A stretch of 64,000 nucleotides of DNA from Fibrobacter sp. GTDB lineage: Bacteria > Fibrobacterota > Fibrobacteria > Fibrobacterales > Fibrobacteraceae. Below, piece after piece: positions 9,004 through 18,072 of the stretch. The translations under genes were made by a program, and so were the position numbers. Within the stretch, counting starts at the first letter, position 1. The number at the start of each line of letters is the position of its first letter. The notes under the pieces are model-generated. The model saw only the letters and a program-made list of their open reading frames with translations. It was not told where the DNA came from and ran no database searches. Location: assembly GCA_017526585.1 (NCBI GenBank), contig JAFXRC010000011.1, positions 53,516 through 117,515 on the forward strand. Reading direction: 5' to 3'.

Positions 9004-10244
9004 TACTTCAAATCCTCTTGAATCTGGGCGGCTTCGTAGCTAAGGATACCGTGAGCGACAGCGACGTTCAGGGATTCGAGTTCGCTGCTCATCGGGATCT
9101 TCACCGTTTCGTCGGCGAGTTCAATGAAGTACGGGTTGGTGCCGGCGCCTTCGTTACCCACGAGGAACGCCATCTTGCGAAGCTTGTTCTGCGGAATCTG
9201 GCGCAGGGACTGCTTGGCGTGCAAGTCAGTTGCGATAATGGTGTAACCCTTGCTACGGAGGAAATTGATCTGGTCAACGAGATCCACGTCGAATTCGAAA
9301 GGCACGCGGAGGAAGGTGCCCGAGGAACCGCGCACCACCTTCGGGTTGAACGGGCTCACGGTACCGCGGCCAAGAATCATGCCGTCGGAACCAAAGCCGA
9401 GGCTCGTGCGGAAAAGCGTACCGAGGTTACCCGGATCCTGCACGGCGTCCACAAGCGTAATCACGCTGCGGCTAGATTCGTACACCGGCTTCTTGCTTGC
9501 GATGCGTGCAACGGCGATAACGCCCTGCGTCGTCACCGTAGAAGACAAGCGCTTCATCTGCTCGTCGGTGAGCACGTTGATCTTGACTTCGGCTTCGTTG
9601 ATGGTTTCGATCAGACCTTCATCGCTAAAGGCTTCGGTCACATAAACACCGAGCACGAGTTCGCGGTGATGAGTTACGAGTTCCTGCACCACATGCACGC
9701 CTTCGCCAAGGAACTTACCTTCGCGTTCGCGGCCCTTTTCAGTAGTGAGGGCAAGAAGTTTCTTGTACCAAGGCGGGTTGAAGCTTGCATCTTCGCTGGC
9801 TTCCACTTCGGCCACGCGAGCTTCGAGTGCGGCTTCATCCAATACTTCTTCGACTTCTTCCTTCTGTTCTTCGGGACGCTGACGATAAATCGGAGCACCT
9901 GCAGAAGCAAAGTCGCGACGCGGGCGACGGTCGCCAAAGCGGCTTCCGGAGCGTTCACCGAAAGGACGGCGACCTTCGCGGCCTCCGAAGGAGCCTCGGT
10001 CATCACCGTCGCGGCGCGGACGGCGTTCGCGGTCGAAGCGACCCTCGCGGCGGTCTCCAAACTTCTTGTCGCCAAACTTGCGGTCGCCACGGGCACCCGT
10101 GCGATCACCGAAGGAACGGCCTTCACGACCACCGCGTTCTTCGCGGTCATCGTCACGGCGCGGACGACGTTCAGGCTTTTCGCTCACTCCGAACTTACGG
10201 TCCAGAGTTATCTTTACGGTGCGGTTTTTATTTTCTTCGCTCAT
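9003..10244 (-). CDS. TrmH/SpoU-family RNA 2'-O-methyltransferase with N-terminal RGG-rich tail
   Basis: The 413-residue protein has two very different parts. Residues about 20-125 are a disordered stretch dominated by Arg, Gly, Asp and Phe, with repeated R-R-D-G, F-G-D-R and G-G-R-E units. Residues about 155-413 form a SpoU methyltransferase: a substrate-binding N-domain, then motif 1 (D-P-G-N-L-G-T-L-F-R-T), motif 2 (L-V-G-N-E-G-x-G) and motif 3 (L-N-V-A-V-A). These are the SAM-binding trefoil-knot residues of enzymes that methylate rRNA or tRNA ribose. The ATG overlaps the dxs stop by 4 bp. The RGG tail likely adds nonspecific RNA affinity. The target nucleotide cannot be predicted; RlmB- or TsnR-like activity is the nearest guess. 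Confidence 0.88.
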   Translation of the reverse strand: MSEENKNRTVKITLDRKFGVSEKPERRPRRDDDREERGGREGRSFGDRTGARGDRKFGDKKFGDRREGRFDRERRPRRDGDDRGSFGGREGRRPFGERSGSRFGDRRPRRDFASAGAPIYRQRPEEQKEEVEEVLDEAALEARVAEVEASEDASFNPPWYKKLLALTTEKGREREGKFLGEGVHVVQELVTHHRELVLGVYVTEAFSDEGLIETINEAEVKINVLTDEQMKRLSSTVTTQGVIAVARIASKKPVYESSRSVITLVDAVQDPGNLGTLFRTSLGFGSDGMILGRGTVSPFNPKVVRGSSGTFLRVPFEFDVDLVDQINFLRSKGYTIIATDLHAKQSLRQIPQNKLRKMAFLVGNEGAGTNPYFIELADETVKIPMSSELESLNVAVAHGILSYEAAQIQEDLK

Positions 10245-12109
10245 ACTTTTTCCATGATTTGTTTGGCGACGGATTCTCCGTCAATTTTCAAAAGCTTGAA
10301 CAAGGCAGGTATTTCGCCCTGTTCCACAAAATGATCCGGCAGACCAAAGCGCAATAGGCGCTTGCCTTCAAGACCGAGATCAGCAATGAGTTCAGCCACG
10401 GCAGATCCGAAACCGCCCACCAGCGTGTTGTCTTCGAGCGTCACAATCGTCTTGTGGGCGTCAAAGAGCTTGCGGTAAGCCTCGGTATCCAGCGGCTTGA
10501 TAACGCGTGCATCCACGACCGTTGCGCTCTTTCCGTTTTCGCGGAGAACGGCAGCCGTCTTCTTGAGTTCGTTTGTCATGAAGCCTGCGCCCAAAAGCAA
10601 GATGTCCTTGCCTTCTTCCAGCACCTTCGGAAGCTTCACGTCCACGGTTTCAGGAGCGGGCTTCAGGTGTTCCTCGAGGGCGGTGCCGCGCGGATATCGG
10701 ATTGCGACAGGGCCCTTCATGTCGATAGACGCGCGCACCATGTCGCGCAGTTCGTTCTCGTTGCTCGGCGCCAAGATGGTAATACCCGGCACCGTGCGCA
10801 GGTAAGACAAGTCGAACGCGCCATGGTGGGTCGGGCCGTCGGCTCCGACAAGCCCCGCCCGGTCAAGCACCATCACCACATGCAAGTTCTGCAAGGCGAT
10901 GTCGTGCATGATCTGGTCGTAGGCGCGCTGCATGAAGCTCGAATAAATCGCGACCACCGGCACCACGCCGTCGCAGGCGAGGCCCGAGGCAAACGTGAGC
11001 GCATGTTCTTCGGCAATGCCCACGTCAATCACGCGGTCCGGAAGTTCCTTCGCAACGATATCCATGCCGCAACCGGTAGGCATAGCAGCCGTAATGCCGA
11101 TAATGCGGTCGTCCTTCTTCGCAAGTTCCAAAAGCGTCTGACCGAACACGTGCGTAAGCGACGGGTTCGGGCTTCCCGGAGAAAGCGGAAGTCCGCTTTC
11201 GGGGTCGAAAGGTCCAATGCCGTGCCACTTGGTCGGGTTCTTTACTGCGGCGTCAAGCCCGCGGCCCTTCTCGGTCAAGATATGCACCAGGCACGGGCCC
11301 GGTTGTTCCTTGACGCGCTGCAACAGCATAATCAGTTCGTTAATATCGTGACCGTCGATCGGGCCAAAATAACGGATGCCGAGGTCTTCGAAGAAGCGGC
11401 CCGGCTTCACCACCGTCTTCGCGGCATTTTCCGCCTGCAAAAACAAATCGCGGAAACGCGACCCGAGAATGCCCGGCAGGCGCTTCATCAGGCGGTCCAA
11501 GTCCGAACGCATCTTGTTGTAGACCGGGTCCGAAATCACGCGGTTCAGGTACTTGCTGAAGTTGCCCACGTTCGGGGCGATGCTCATCTTGTTGTCGTTC
11601 AAGATGATGGTCATGTTCTGCTTCGAAAGACCGGCGTTGTTGATGGCTTCGTAAGCCATACCGCCCGTCATGGAACCGTCACCAATCACGGCCACCACGC
11701 TGTTCTTGTGCTTGAAGTGGTCGCGTGCCACGGCAAAACCGAGGGCCGCCGAAATGGAGGTCGTCGCGTGTCCGGCACCGTAGCAGTCGTACTCGCTTTC
11801 GTTCCTCTTCAAAAATCCGGAAATGCCGCCCTGCTGGCGCAGCGTCTCGAAGCGGTCGAAACGGCCCGTCAAAAGCTTGTGTACATAGGCCTGGTGGCCC
11901 ACGTCCCACACGATTTTATCGTCGGGGGCATTGAACACGTAATGCAGGGCAAGCGTCAGTTCCACGACACCCAGGCTAGAAGCCAGGTGACCGCCATGCT
12001 TCGCCACTTGACCGATGATGGTCTCGCGGATCTGCGACGCCAGGTGATAAAGCTCGTCGACAGAGCAATGCTTTATGTCCTGGGGGGACTTGATATTCTT
12101 AAGGTCCAT
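10241..12109 (-). CDS. dxs: 1-deoxy-D-xylulose-5-phosphate synthase
   Basis: A 622-residue, thiamine-diphosphate-dependent first enzyme of the MEP isoprenoid pathway, condensing pyruvate and glyceraldehyde 3-phosphate. All family motifs are present in normal form: H-Q-A-Y-V-H-K, G-H-A-T-T-S-I-S, the ThDP motif starting G-D-G-S-M-T-G-G, the active-site glutamate in A-E-E-H-A, D-R-A-G-L-V-G-A-D-G-P-T-H and I-R-Y-P-R-G. It starts with TAATG overlap to the polyprenyl synthase gene, so precursor supply and prenyl chain synthesis are made together. A second Dxs-like gene at 22206-23957 lacks some of these residues; this copy is the canonical one. Confidence 0.96.
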   Translation of the reverse strand: MDLKNIKSPQDIKHCSVDELYHLASQIRETIIGQVAKHGGHLASSLGVVELTLALHYVFNAPDDKIVWDVGHQAYVHKLLTGRFDRFETLRQQGGISGFLKRNESEYDCYGAGHATTSISAALGFAVARDHFKHKNSVVAVIGDGSMTGGMAYEAINNAGLSKQNMTIILNDNKMSIAPNVGNFSKYLNRVISDPVYNKMRSDLDRLMKRLPGILGSRFRDLFLQAENAAKTVVKPGRFFEDLGIRYFGPIDGHDINELIMLLQRVKEQPGPCLVHILTEKGRGLDAAVKNPTKWHGIGPFDPESGLPLSPGSPNPSLTHVFGQTLLELAKKDDRIIGITAAMPTGCGMDIVAKELPDRVIDVGIAEEHALTFASGLACDGVVPVVAIYSSFMQRAYDQIMHDIALQNLHVVMVLDRAGLVGADGPTHHGAFDLSYLRTVPGITILAPSNENELRDMVRASIDMKGPVAIRYPRGTALEEHLKPAPETVDVKLPKVLEEGKDILLLGAGFMTNELKKTAAVLRENGKSATVVDARVIKPLDTEAYRKLFDAHKTIVTLEDNTLVGGFGSAVAELIADLGLEGKRLLRFGLPDHFVEQGEIPALFKLLKIDGESVAKQIMEKV

Positions 12110-12996
12110 TAGTTAACCCTGGTAATGATGAATGCGGCAATGGAGCGCAGAATCGTGGTGTCGCACTTGAGAGAGTCCAGCGCCTTGAGCGATTCCTCGT
12201 AGAGTTCGTGCGCACGCTCGCGGGACTTGTCGAGACCCACGAGAGCCGGGTATGTCGCCTTACCCTTTTCGATGTCGGAACCGGCATCCTTGCCCAGTTC
12301 CTCGGTCGTAGAAACGATATCCAGAATGTCGTCCACAATCTGGAACGCAAGGCCGATGGAGCGGCCGTAGTCGCGAATAATCTTGATGTCGTCTTCGCTA
12401 GCGTTAGCGAGACGTGCGCCCACTTCCAAAGAGGCCTCAATCAAAGCCGCCGTCTTGTGGTAATGGATGTAATCGACCGTGTCGAGGTCCACCTTCTTGC
12501 CTTCGCACTCAATATCGACCATTTCGCCGCCGATAAGGCCGTAGGTACTGAGCAGGTGCGCAAGCACTTCGATCGCCTTCGCGTTGCCAGTCTTGCCCAT
12601 CAGTTCAAAAGCCAAAACGCAGAGGGCGTCTCCCGCCATGACGGCCGTAGCCTCACCGAACTGCTTGTGGCTCGTGGGCTTCCCGCGCCTAAAGTCATCG
12701 TTGTCGATGCAGGGCAGGTCATCGTGAATGAGGGAGAAGGTGTGGATCATTTCAAGGGCGCTCATGGCGTAATCCACCGAGTTGCCCGTACCACCGAACA
12801 TATCAAATGCAGCACGCACAAGTGCCGGGCGGAGTCTCTTGCCGCCTGCAAACATGGAATAACGCATCGCCTCGTGGAGCCTTTCCGGACGGTCGGACAC
12901 GGGCGGCAAAAATTCATCAAACTTCTTTTCCGCAACCTTAGAGATGCGGGACAGGTAATCGAGGGCAACAGCCGCTTCTTTTTCAAGGGTTTCCAT
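12109..12996 (-). CDS. ispA: Polyprenyl diphosphate synthase (farnesyl/geranylgeranyl type)
   Basis: A 295-residue trans-prenyl transferase. It has G-G-K-R (51-54), the first aspartate-rich motif D-D-L-P-C-I-D (92-98) with R-R-G-K-P after it, and the second motif D-D-I-L-D (222-226) preceded by L-A-F-Q. These bind Mg2+ and the allylic and homoallylic diphosphates. The extra residues between the Asp pair and the next Asp are typical of bacterial short-chain synthases. The frame is open further upstream, but METLEK at 12996 is the start: a perfect TTG-N20-TATCTTTG promoter ends 5 nt before it. It is first in an operon with dxs. Farnesyl versus geranylgeranyl product length is not certain, so the gene symbol is tentative. 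Confidence 0.9.
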   Translation of the reverse strand: METLEKEAAVALDYLSRISKVAEKKFDEFLPPVSDRPERLHEAMRYSMFAGGKRLRPALVRAAFDMFGGTGNSVDYAMSALEMIHTFSLIHDDLPCIDNDDFRRGKPTSHKQFGEATAVMAGDALCVLAFELMGKTGNAKAIEVLAHLLSTYGLIGGEMVDIECEGKKVDLDTVDYIHYHKTAALIEASLEVGARLANASEDDIKIIRDYGRSIGLAFQIVDDILDIVSTTEELGKDAGSDIEKGKATYPALVGLDKSRERAHELYEESLKALDSLKCDTTILRSIAAFIITRVN

Positions 12997-13001
12997 AAGC
13001 A

Positions 13002-13032
13002 CAAAGATACTTAATTTCGCGATTGTTAACAA
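13002..13032 (-). promoter_or_regulatory. Promoter of ispA-dxs operon (TTG-N20-TATCTTTG)
   Basis: On the minus strand TTG (13032-13030) is separated by exactly 20 nt from TATCTTTG (13009-13002), which ends 5 nt before the ATG at 12996. There is no Shine-Dalgarno, so transcription probably starts at or very near the A of the ATG. Confidence 0.75.
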
Positions 13033-13077
13033 GCCTAAACAAGCCACAAAAAGGCCGTTACAAGCGAAAAAACACAT

Positions 13078-13102
13078 AAAAAACCGCCCTTAAAAGGCGG
13101 TT
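13078..13102 (-). terminator. Terminator of the lipoprotein gene
   Basis: Stem AACCGCC/GGCGGTT with a short A/T loop, followed on the minus strand by six T. It lies about 30 bp beyond the stop at 13132 and upstream of the ispA promoter, isolating the two units. Confidence 0.8.
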
Positions 13103-13131
13103 CTATACATGTAAGAAAATTTTATTTTCGA

Positions 13132-14847
13132 CTAGAACAATGCGCCGTACAGGATCACATCGTCGATGTAGAATTCGGTGCCGTCCTGCACAAAGATATG
13201 GAACTGCTTCACGTAATTCTTGACTGCGCTCCACGATGCAAAACAGGTCTCGTCGGTGGCGTTGCCTACGCAAAGTTCCGCCGGGTTCACGCTAATGCGT
13301 TTCCAGTCATTCGAAAGCTTAATCCACTCGGTAGCGGCCTTCAGGTTCTTGGACTGGTCGATGTAGTTTTCCAGCGAAAGACGGATATTGCCGTCGCCCT
13401 TCGCGTAGAATACCACGGAATCGATGGCGGCCAGGTTCATGTAATGTTCAAACGATGTTCCGACAAGCGCCCAGGCGTAGCCGTCGTTTGCTAGTTTGTA
13501 TGTACCGTGGAACACCTTGGACTTGCGGGTAGAATCGTATACGATACCGTCCTTCGCATTCTTTGCGGGTGTAATGGTCGTTCCCTTCTTCAGGGAATCC
13601 GTATTCACATACCAGCTGCTTGCACTGTCTTCAAAATCCTGGAGCACCTTCACGGGGCTCAGGAATTCCGTGCCGCTCGGTTCGGCAAAGGCTTTCCATT
13701 CGGCGTACAGGCGGTTCGAGCTGTCCGGGGTCACAAAGTAAATGCCGAGCGTATCGTTTGCAGGCACGTTGGGGAGCACATAGGCGCCCACGTCATTCGT
13801 CTTCACGAGCATGTCGAGACCGTACACGCCCACCCACAGGAATTCGTCGCTAGACTGGAGTGTCACCTTGCTCGAAACCGACGCCGTTGCATCTAGGCGA
13901 AGCGTATCGATCTTGGCAAGCTCCTTGGCGCTCATCACCTTGGAATAGGCGTTACCATCCTTCATAACCGTCAGGCGGAAGTCACCCTTCGTGGGCCATT
14001 CCATGTCAAATTGACCGTTCTCGTCGGCACGCAGGTCCAAATTGACCATCGAGTTCTGGACCGCATATTCGCTCACCCTTGCATCTGCGGCGCGCAGGGC
14101 AACGGTCGCATACGCAGCCGAGGAACCGTCCTTCATAAGAACCGACACCTGCGGAAGCTTTGCGGGCTCAACCGTATCGGCCTTCGAGCTCGTGTCTTCG
14201 GGGACCTTGGCATCGCTGCGGTAGTCCTGCATGACCGATTCCATCGGCGTTACATAGAGAGTCTTTTCTCCCAGATTCTGCGAGTAATCTTCGCTTACAA
14301 AGTAGAGCTGCAAGGTGTCGTTGGCAGGAATCGACGAAAGCGCAAACCAGCCATTCACATCGGTCTTCACCAGAATGTCGGTTCCCACAATACCAACCCA
14401 AACCGCAGAAGAACCTTCGGGGATGTCAACCACGCCGCCGAGTACAGCGGTCGCAGCGAGGTTCACGGTATCAGGTTCGGTCGCCTTGCCCACTTCGGCA
14501 AAGTCATTATGCGTCACCACCTTGGAATACGCCACACCATCGTGGAGTACCGTGAGGCGGTACTCGCCGTCGGACGGAATGTTCACATCGAAGAAGCCGT
14601 CCTTGTCGGCATAAATATCGGCTACCACCAGGGCGTTCTCTTCGACAGGCTGTTCAGCCCTGAAGTCCACCTTGCGAAGTGCCACCGTTGCATAAGATGC
14701 CGGATGGCCATCAACAAGTGCAAGTCCATTCGTGGTAATGCTGCCCGGTCCACCTGCAATATCTTCGCTTTCCGCCTTGTTGGAACAGGCGGACAAACCG
14801 AAGACCAAACCCGATACTAGGGGCAAAAGAAAAAGCGATTTTCTCAT
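13132..14847 (-). CDS. Lipoprotein with two Ig-like repeats and a C-terminal carbohydrate-binding-like domain
   Basis: The 571-residue protein has a lipoprotein signal (L-S-A-C, Cys21). Two similar domains of about 190 residues follow; each opens with A-S-Y-A-T-V-A-L-R or A-A-Y-A-T-V-A-L-R and includes a G-x-F-D-x-x-x-P segment, as in carboxypeptidase-regulatory-like or Ig-like folds. The last 170 residues (from L-Q-D-F-E-D-S) look like a jelly roll: V-V-F-Y-A-K-G-D-G-N-I-R-L, then F-Y-I-D-D-V at the end, as in CBM11/CIA30-type domains. It is probably on the cell surface and could bind plant polysaccharide. Its ATG overlaps the upstream TIGR02147 gene by 4 bp, so the pair is translationally coupled. 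Confidence 0.75.
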   Translation of the reverse strand: MRKSLFLLPLVSGLVFGLSACSNKAESEDIAGGPGSITTNGLALVDGHPASYATVALRKVDFRAEQPVEENALVVADIYADKDGFFDVNIPSDGEYRLTVLHDGVAYSKVVTHNDFAEVGKATEPDTVNLAATAVLGGVVDIPEGSSAVWVGIVGTDILVKTDVNGWFALSSIPANDTLQLYFVSEDYSQNLGEKTLYVTPMESVMQDYRSDAKVPEDTSSKADTVEPAKLPQVSVLMKDGSSAAYATVALRAADARVSEYAVQNSMVNLDLRADENGQFDMEWPTKGDFRLTVMKDGNAYSKVMSAKELAKIDTLRLDATASVSSKVTLQSSDEFLWVGVYGLDMLVKTNDVGAYVLPNVPANDTLGIYFVTPDSSNRLYAEWKAFAEPSGTEFLSPVKVLQDFEDSASSWYVNTDSLKKGTTITPAKNAKDGIVYDSTRKSKVFHGTYKLANDGYAWALVGTSFEHYMNLAAIDSVVFYAKGDGNIRLSLENYIDQSKNLKAATEWIKLSNDWKRISVNPAELCVGNATDETCFASWSAVKNYVKQFHIFVQDGTEFYIDDVILYGALF

Positions 14848-15680
14848 TTTCCTTTCTCCTTTAGAGGTTTGGTGAACGCGAGCGGGAACATCTGAATATT
14901 CAGCTGGAAGACGGTATCGTCATCCGTCCCTTCTTGGGATAAACGTAGTAAATCTTCACGGAAAGCGTTAATTTTTTCGCGCAGGAGCTGGATATCATCC
15001 ATGCAAAAAGTCATGGTAACGGTGCTGATATCCCTCAAAAACGGCTGGTGACGGTCCAAAGACTCGTCAGCGAGGCGAATTGTCTCGTGTTGGAACGCAC
15101 GAACCGCCTGGGAGCGCCAGTTTCCACCGGTAGATACAAAGGTGTCATTCACCTTCCAGTAGCCTTCGCGGTCGGTCGAAATCATGTTGAGGTCCGCAAG
15201 CAGCTTGACGGCGTCCTTGGCCTCTTTTTCGGTAATGTTCGGGGTGCAGCTTTCGGCAAGGCCCTGGTAGTCGTCCTTGAACTTGCTGATGCCAATCACG
15301 GAACGGATGGCGTTGTAGTACCAATGGCGGTAGAATTCCAGTTCCTTCTTCTGCAGCAACTTGAGGGAAACGCCTTTGAGAGCCTGCATGCGTTCGTAGT
15401 GCTGGAGCGCGTCAGCATCGGTCTTTGCGCGACCGAAATACACCATCTCCGCCCAGTAGTCGGCTTCCTTGCCTTCGAGTTCGAAGAAGTCGGCGGCGGG
15501 CTTGATAAGGCTTAACGGCAGATGAATTTTACCCTGCGACACGCGTAACAGGTTGCCGGGGTCGGCACCCATCTTCATCGCCATGTAGCGCCACGAAATA
15601 ATGGTCTTACGTTGCTTAAAGTCTTCAAAAGCGTCTCGTAGCCATTCGCGGTAGTCGGTATATTCAAAAATCTGCTTCAT
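14844..15680 (-). CDS. TIGR02147-family protein (putative regulator of the coupled lipoprotein)
   Basis: A 278-residue cytoplasmic protein of the family found in many copies in Fibrobacter. It begins with the family pattern Y-x-D-Y-R-E-W-L-R-D-A-F, then a helix-turn-helix-like stretch (I-S-W-R-Y-M-A-M-K-M-G, G-N-L-L-R-V-S-Q-G-K, L-P-L-S-L-I-K-P-A-A-D-F-F-E-L). The DUF4423-like region comes next, with W-Y-Y-N-A-I-R and A-V-K-L-L-A-D-L-N-M-I. Members usually sit directly upstream of a lipoprotein gene, as here. Regulation of that partner is an inference, not established. The start has TATCTTTT just upstream and no Shine-Dalgarno. Confidence 0.8.
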   Translation of the reverse strand: MKQIFEYTDYREWLRDAFEDFKQRKTIISWRYMAMKMGADPGNLLRVSQGKIHLPLSLIKPAADFFELEGKEADYWAEMVYFGRAKTDADALQHYERMQALKGVSLKLLQKKELEFYRHWYYNAIRSVIGISKFKDDYQGLAESCTPNITEKEAKDAVKLLADLNMISTDREGYWKVNDTFVSTGGNWRSQAVRAFQHETIRLADESLDRHQPFLRDISTVTMTFCMDDIQLLREKINAFREDLLRLSQEGTDDDTVFQLNIQMFPLAFTKPLKEKGK

Positions 15681-15949
15681 ACTAAAAAAGATAATTCCTT
15701 GATACTCAAAAAACTAGGAATTATAGCTAATCTCCGTTGTGAGACTTTACAACGATATTTAGGCGCGCCACACGGGCGAACAACCACCGGCTTCACAACT
15801 TATCCAATATGGACAAAACTACTCAATTTGATTCAAAATCGGCATTTTTCAGCTTTTTTAGGGTGTTTGCGACTTGCGAGGAATTCTGTAAATAAAATCT
15901 TTCTTGATTTGCCTAGCAGGGAAGTCCCAAATAATATATAATTGCTTCT

Positions 15950-16954
15950 ATGAATTTAAAGAATCTGCTTTTCCTCGCCGTGCCCGCCATTTTCTGGGCA
16001 GCCTGTTCCTCCGATTCGGATAGTTCGCCGGCCGAAGCGCCTACCGCAACGGAGATTTCCTCTTCCGCTACAGCCGATCCTTCTGTTCCGACACAGGATC
16101 CTTCGGACCCTTCCAATCCGACCGACCCTTCGGGCCAGACAGATCCTTCAAATCCGATTCCCGAATCGTCTGCATCGATTGACGAAGTGCCGACCAGCTC
16201 GGATGCGGGAACCGTACCTTCCGATCCGGATGTTCCGTTTGTCCCCGAGGAACTGGTCTACGACACCATCGGCTTTGCCGATATCGGTAACGCATTCCAT
16301 ACAGTCGCACCGGATGAAAAGGTGGTCTTTATCCTGAGACACGCCGCAAGAGAAGACGGCACCGGTCGCGAAACCCCGCTCACAAATAACGGAAAGTTGC
16401 AGGCGCAATCCGTGGGTCAGAAGCTCATCAGTTCCGATGAGTTCGTTTACGCCCACACGGCTTATGTGCGTACCAAGGAAACGGCTTGCAATATCGCTCT
16501 GGGACGCGGCCAGGTGCAGGTCTGCGACGACAGCTTTGTCTCTGACACGATTTCCGAATTGACTGGTGGCTGGTTCATCAAGGACGAGGATCTTCGTGAT
16601 TCCTACGTTAGCAATACCGGAAAGGACACCAACACGAGCGTCATCGTTTCACTCTGGGCTTACGACGGTGAATTTGCCGACGCCTTCTACGATCTGGAAG
16701 AACGCAGCAAAGAAGTCATTAACACTTACCTGATCAAGGACTACGCCGAAATGCCGAAGGCGAAGGTGATTATCAGCCACGATGAATTTGTCGTACCCCT
16801 GATCGCCTGGGCGACCAACAAGACCGCCTCTATCCGTTACAGGACGATGGGCCGCTGGTGGGTCAACTACCTGACGGGTCTTGCGATTATCGTGAACAGC
16901 AAGAACGAAGTCCGCTATATCGGTATCAAGGGTCTTGATTCGGCTATCGAATAA
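15950..16954 (+). CDS. Lipoprotein of the histidine phosphatase superfamily
   Basis: The 334-residue protein has a lipobox ending at Cys19, then about 80 residues of low-complexity Ser/Pro/Asp/Thr linker with D-P-S-D-P-S and D-P-S-N-P repeats. The catalytic domain has R-H-A-A-R-E (His131 as the phosphate acceptor in place of the common RHG/RHGxR form), T-N-N-G-K-L-Q-A, and a second histidine in I-S-H-D-E. These are the positions needed for a phosphohistidine mechanism. It probably acts outside the cytoplasm on an unknown phosphate ester. TATAATTG ends 5 nt before the ATG and there is no Shine-Dalgarno. It is a single-gene unit with its own terminator. Confidence 0.75.
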   Translation: MNLKNLLFLAVPAIFWAACSSDSDSSPAEAPTATEISSSATADPSVPTQDPSDPSNPTDPSGQTDPSNPIPESSASIDEVPTSSDAGTVPSDPDVPFVPEELVYDTIGFADIGNAFHTVAPDEKVVFILRHAAREDGTGRETPLTNNGKLQAQSVGQKLISSDEFVYAHTAYVRTKETACNIALGRGQVQVCDDSFVSDTISELTGGWFIKDEDLRDSYVSNTGKDTNTSVIVSLWAYDGEFADAFYDLEERSKEVINTYLIKDYAEMPKAKVIISHDEFVVPLIAWATNKTASIRYRTMGRWWVNYLTGLAIIVNSKNEVRYIGIKGLDSAIE

Positions 16955-16979
16955 GACTAGAAGCCAAGATAAAATTGAA

Positions 16980-17015
16980 AAGTCCGCCGAGCATGCAAGC
17001 CGGCGGACTTCTTTT
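16980..17015. terminator. Bidirectional terminator between convergent genes
   Basis: Ten-base-pair perfect stem AAGTCCGCCG/CGGCGGACTT followed by C-TTTT on the plus strand, between the phosphatase lipoprotein and the convergent outer-membrane gene. Confidence 0.75.
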
Positions 17016-17030
17016 ATAAGCCGTAATTTT

Positions 17031-18038
17031 TTAGTAGTTGATGGCGATGTAGAAGCTTCCGGCACCGAAGCGGCGGTCGAAGCTGTCGAAGCCGTCCCAC
17101 AGGGCGTCCCAGGCGAGACCCACTTCGAGCTGGGTCGCCGAATTGCGGAAGAAGATCACGCCGAGTTCTGCGCCGCCGGCAAGGCCGATAGCGAAGCTTT
17201 CGTCTTTGTCGTAGTAGTGGCCGTCAAGTTGCATGCCAAGACCGAAGCCAGCTCCGAGGAACGGGGTGACCGTGCCGGTGCTCGGGAAGAAGCGACCGCC
17301 CAGCAAGAAGGTCTCGTGCAGCTGCCATTCATCACCGAAAGACATGTTCATGTTGTTCACAATGGTGATTGCCGCCTGGGGAATCACTTCGAAAATGCGG
17401 GCGTAGTGGAAGACGAACGCCTGTTCCCAAGTGCGGTCCGTATCGTACTTCTTATGGCATTGACGGCCGCTCTCAGTGTCAAAATCATCGCAACGACTTT
17501 CTGTATAGTCATAGTTGTGCCAAAGGGCGGTGCCGAGACCGTAGCTCACATAGTTGCGGGTCGGGCGCTTATGGGCAAAGTTGTCATTGGGGTCTCCCCT
17601 GTCGTTGTCTTCGGCGGGGACGAACACCACCACGTTCGGCTGCGGTTCCTGCCTAGTGGCGGTCGATGCGTAGGAGTCATCCGAAGAGTTTTCGGAAACA
17701 TTTGCGAGTGCCGACTTGACGGCGCCATCAATCGCAACATCGAGATCGTCGATGGAGCCGGCCTTCTGCCTGCCGCTTCCAACAACCGTTCCGTTATTAA
17801 TTTGTTCGCAAACAACAACGAAAGACGAACCCATCGTCATGACATTCGTGCGCAACTTGATGTCGGCACCGCCATCGACCGGGGTATTGCCCGTTTCGCT
17901 GACGGATGCACGCACAATGGAATGCACCATGTTGGGGGCATCGGGTGCGAACTCGGCGCCTTCGGGGGCGAGCACTTGAACATTGGCAGCAAAAGAAAGC
18001 GCTGCGAAGGATAGGATTGCAGAGAAAAATTTTTTCAT
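17031..18038 (-). CDS. Putative outer-membrane beta-barrel protein
   Basis: A 335-residue protein with a signal peptide (MKKFFSAILSFAALSFA). An N-terminal soluble part of about 120 residues has an alpha/beta look (V-V-V-C-E-Q-I-N-N-G). A linker follows, then about 190 residues with alternating polar/aromatic strands and glycine-rich turns (F-L-G-A-G-F-G-L-G-M, I-G-L-A-G-G-A-E-L-G) ending in Y-I-A-I-N-Y. A C-terminal aromatic after a last strand is typical of outer-membrane barrels. TATCTTTA lies 4 nt before the ATG and no Shine-Dalgarno is present. The family is not recognised. Confidence 0.65.
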   Translation of the reverse strand: MKKFFSAILSFAALSFAANVQVLAPEGAEFAPDAPNMVHSIVRASVSETGNTPVDGGADIKLRTNVMTMGSSFVVVCEQINNGTVVGSGRQKAGSIDDLDVAIDGAVKSALANVSENSSDDSYASTATRQEPQPNVVVFVPAEDNDRGDPNDNFAHKRPTRNYVSYGLGTALWHNYDYTESRCDDFDTESGRQCHKKYDTDRTWEQAFVFHYARIFEVIPQAAITIVNNMNMSFGDEWQLHETFLLGGRFFPSTGTVTPFLGAGFGLGMQLDGHYYDKDESFAIGLAGGAELGVIFFRNSATQLEVGLAWDALWDGFDSFDRRFGAGSFYIAINY

Positions 18039-18072
18039 GCAATAAAGATAATAAAAGAATTACTAAATTCAA

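Noticed and set aside
10454..12112. A 552-codon plus-strand frame opposite dxs
   Set aside because: Same mirror effect; no recognisable domain or ribosome site, and dxs on the minus strand is certain.
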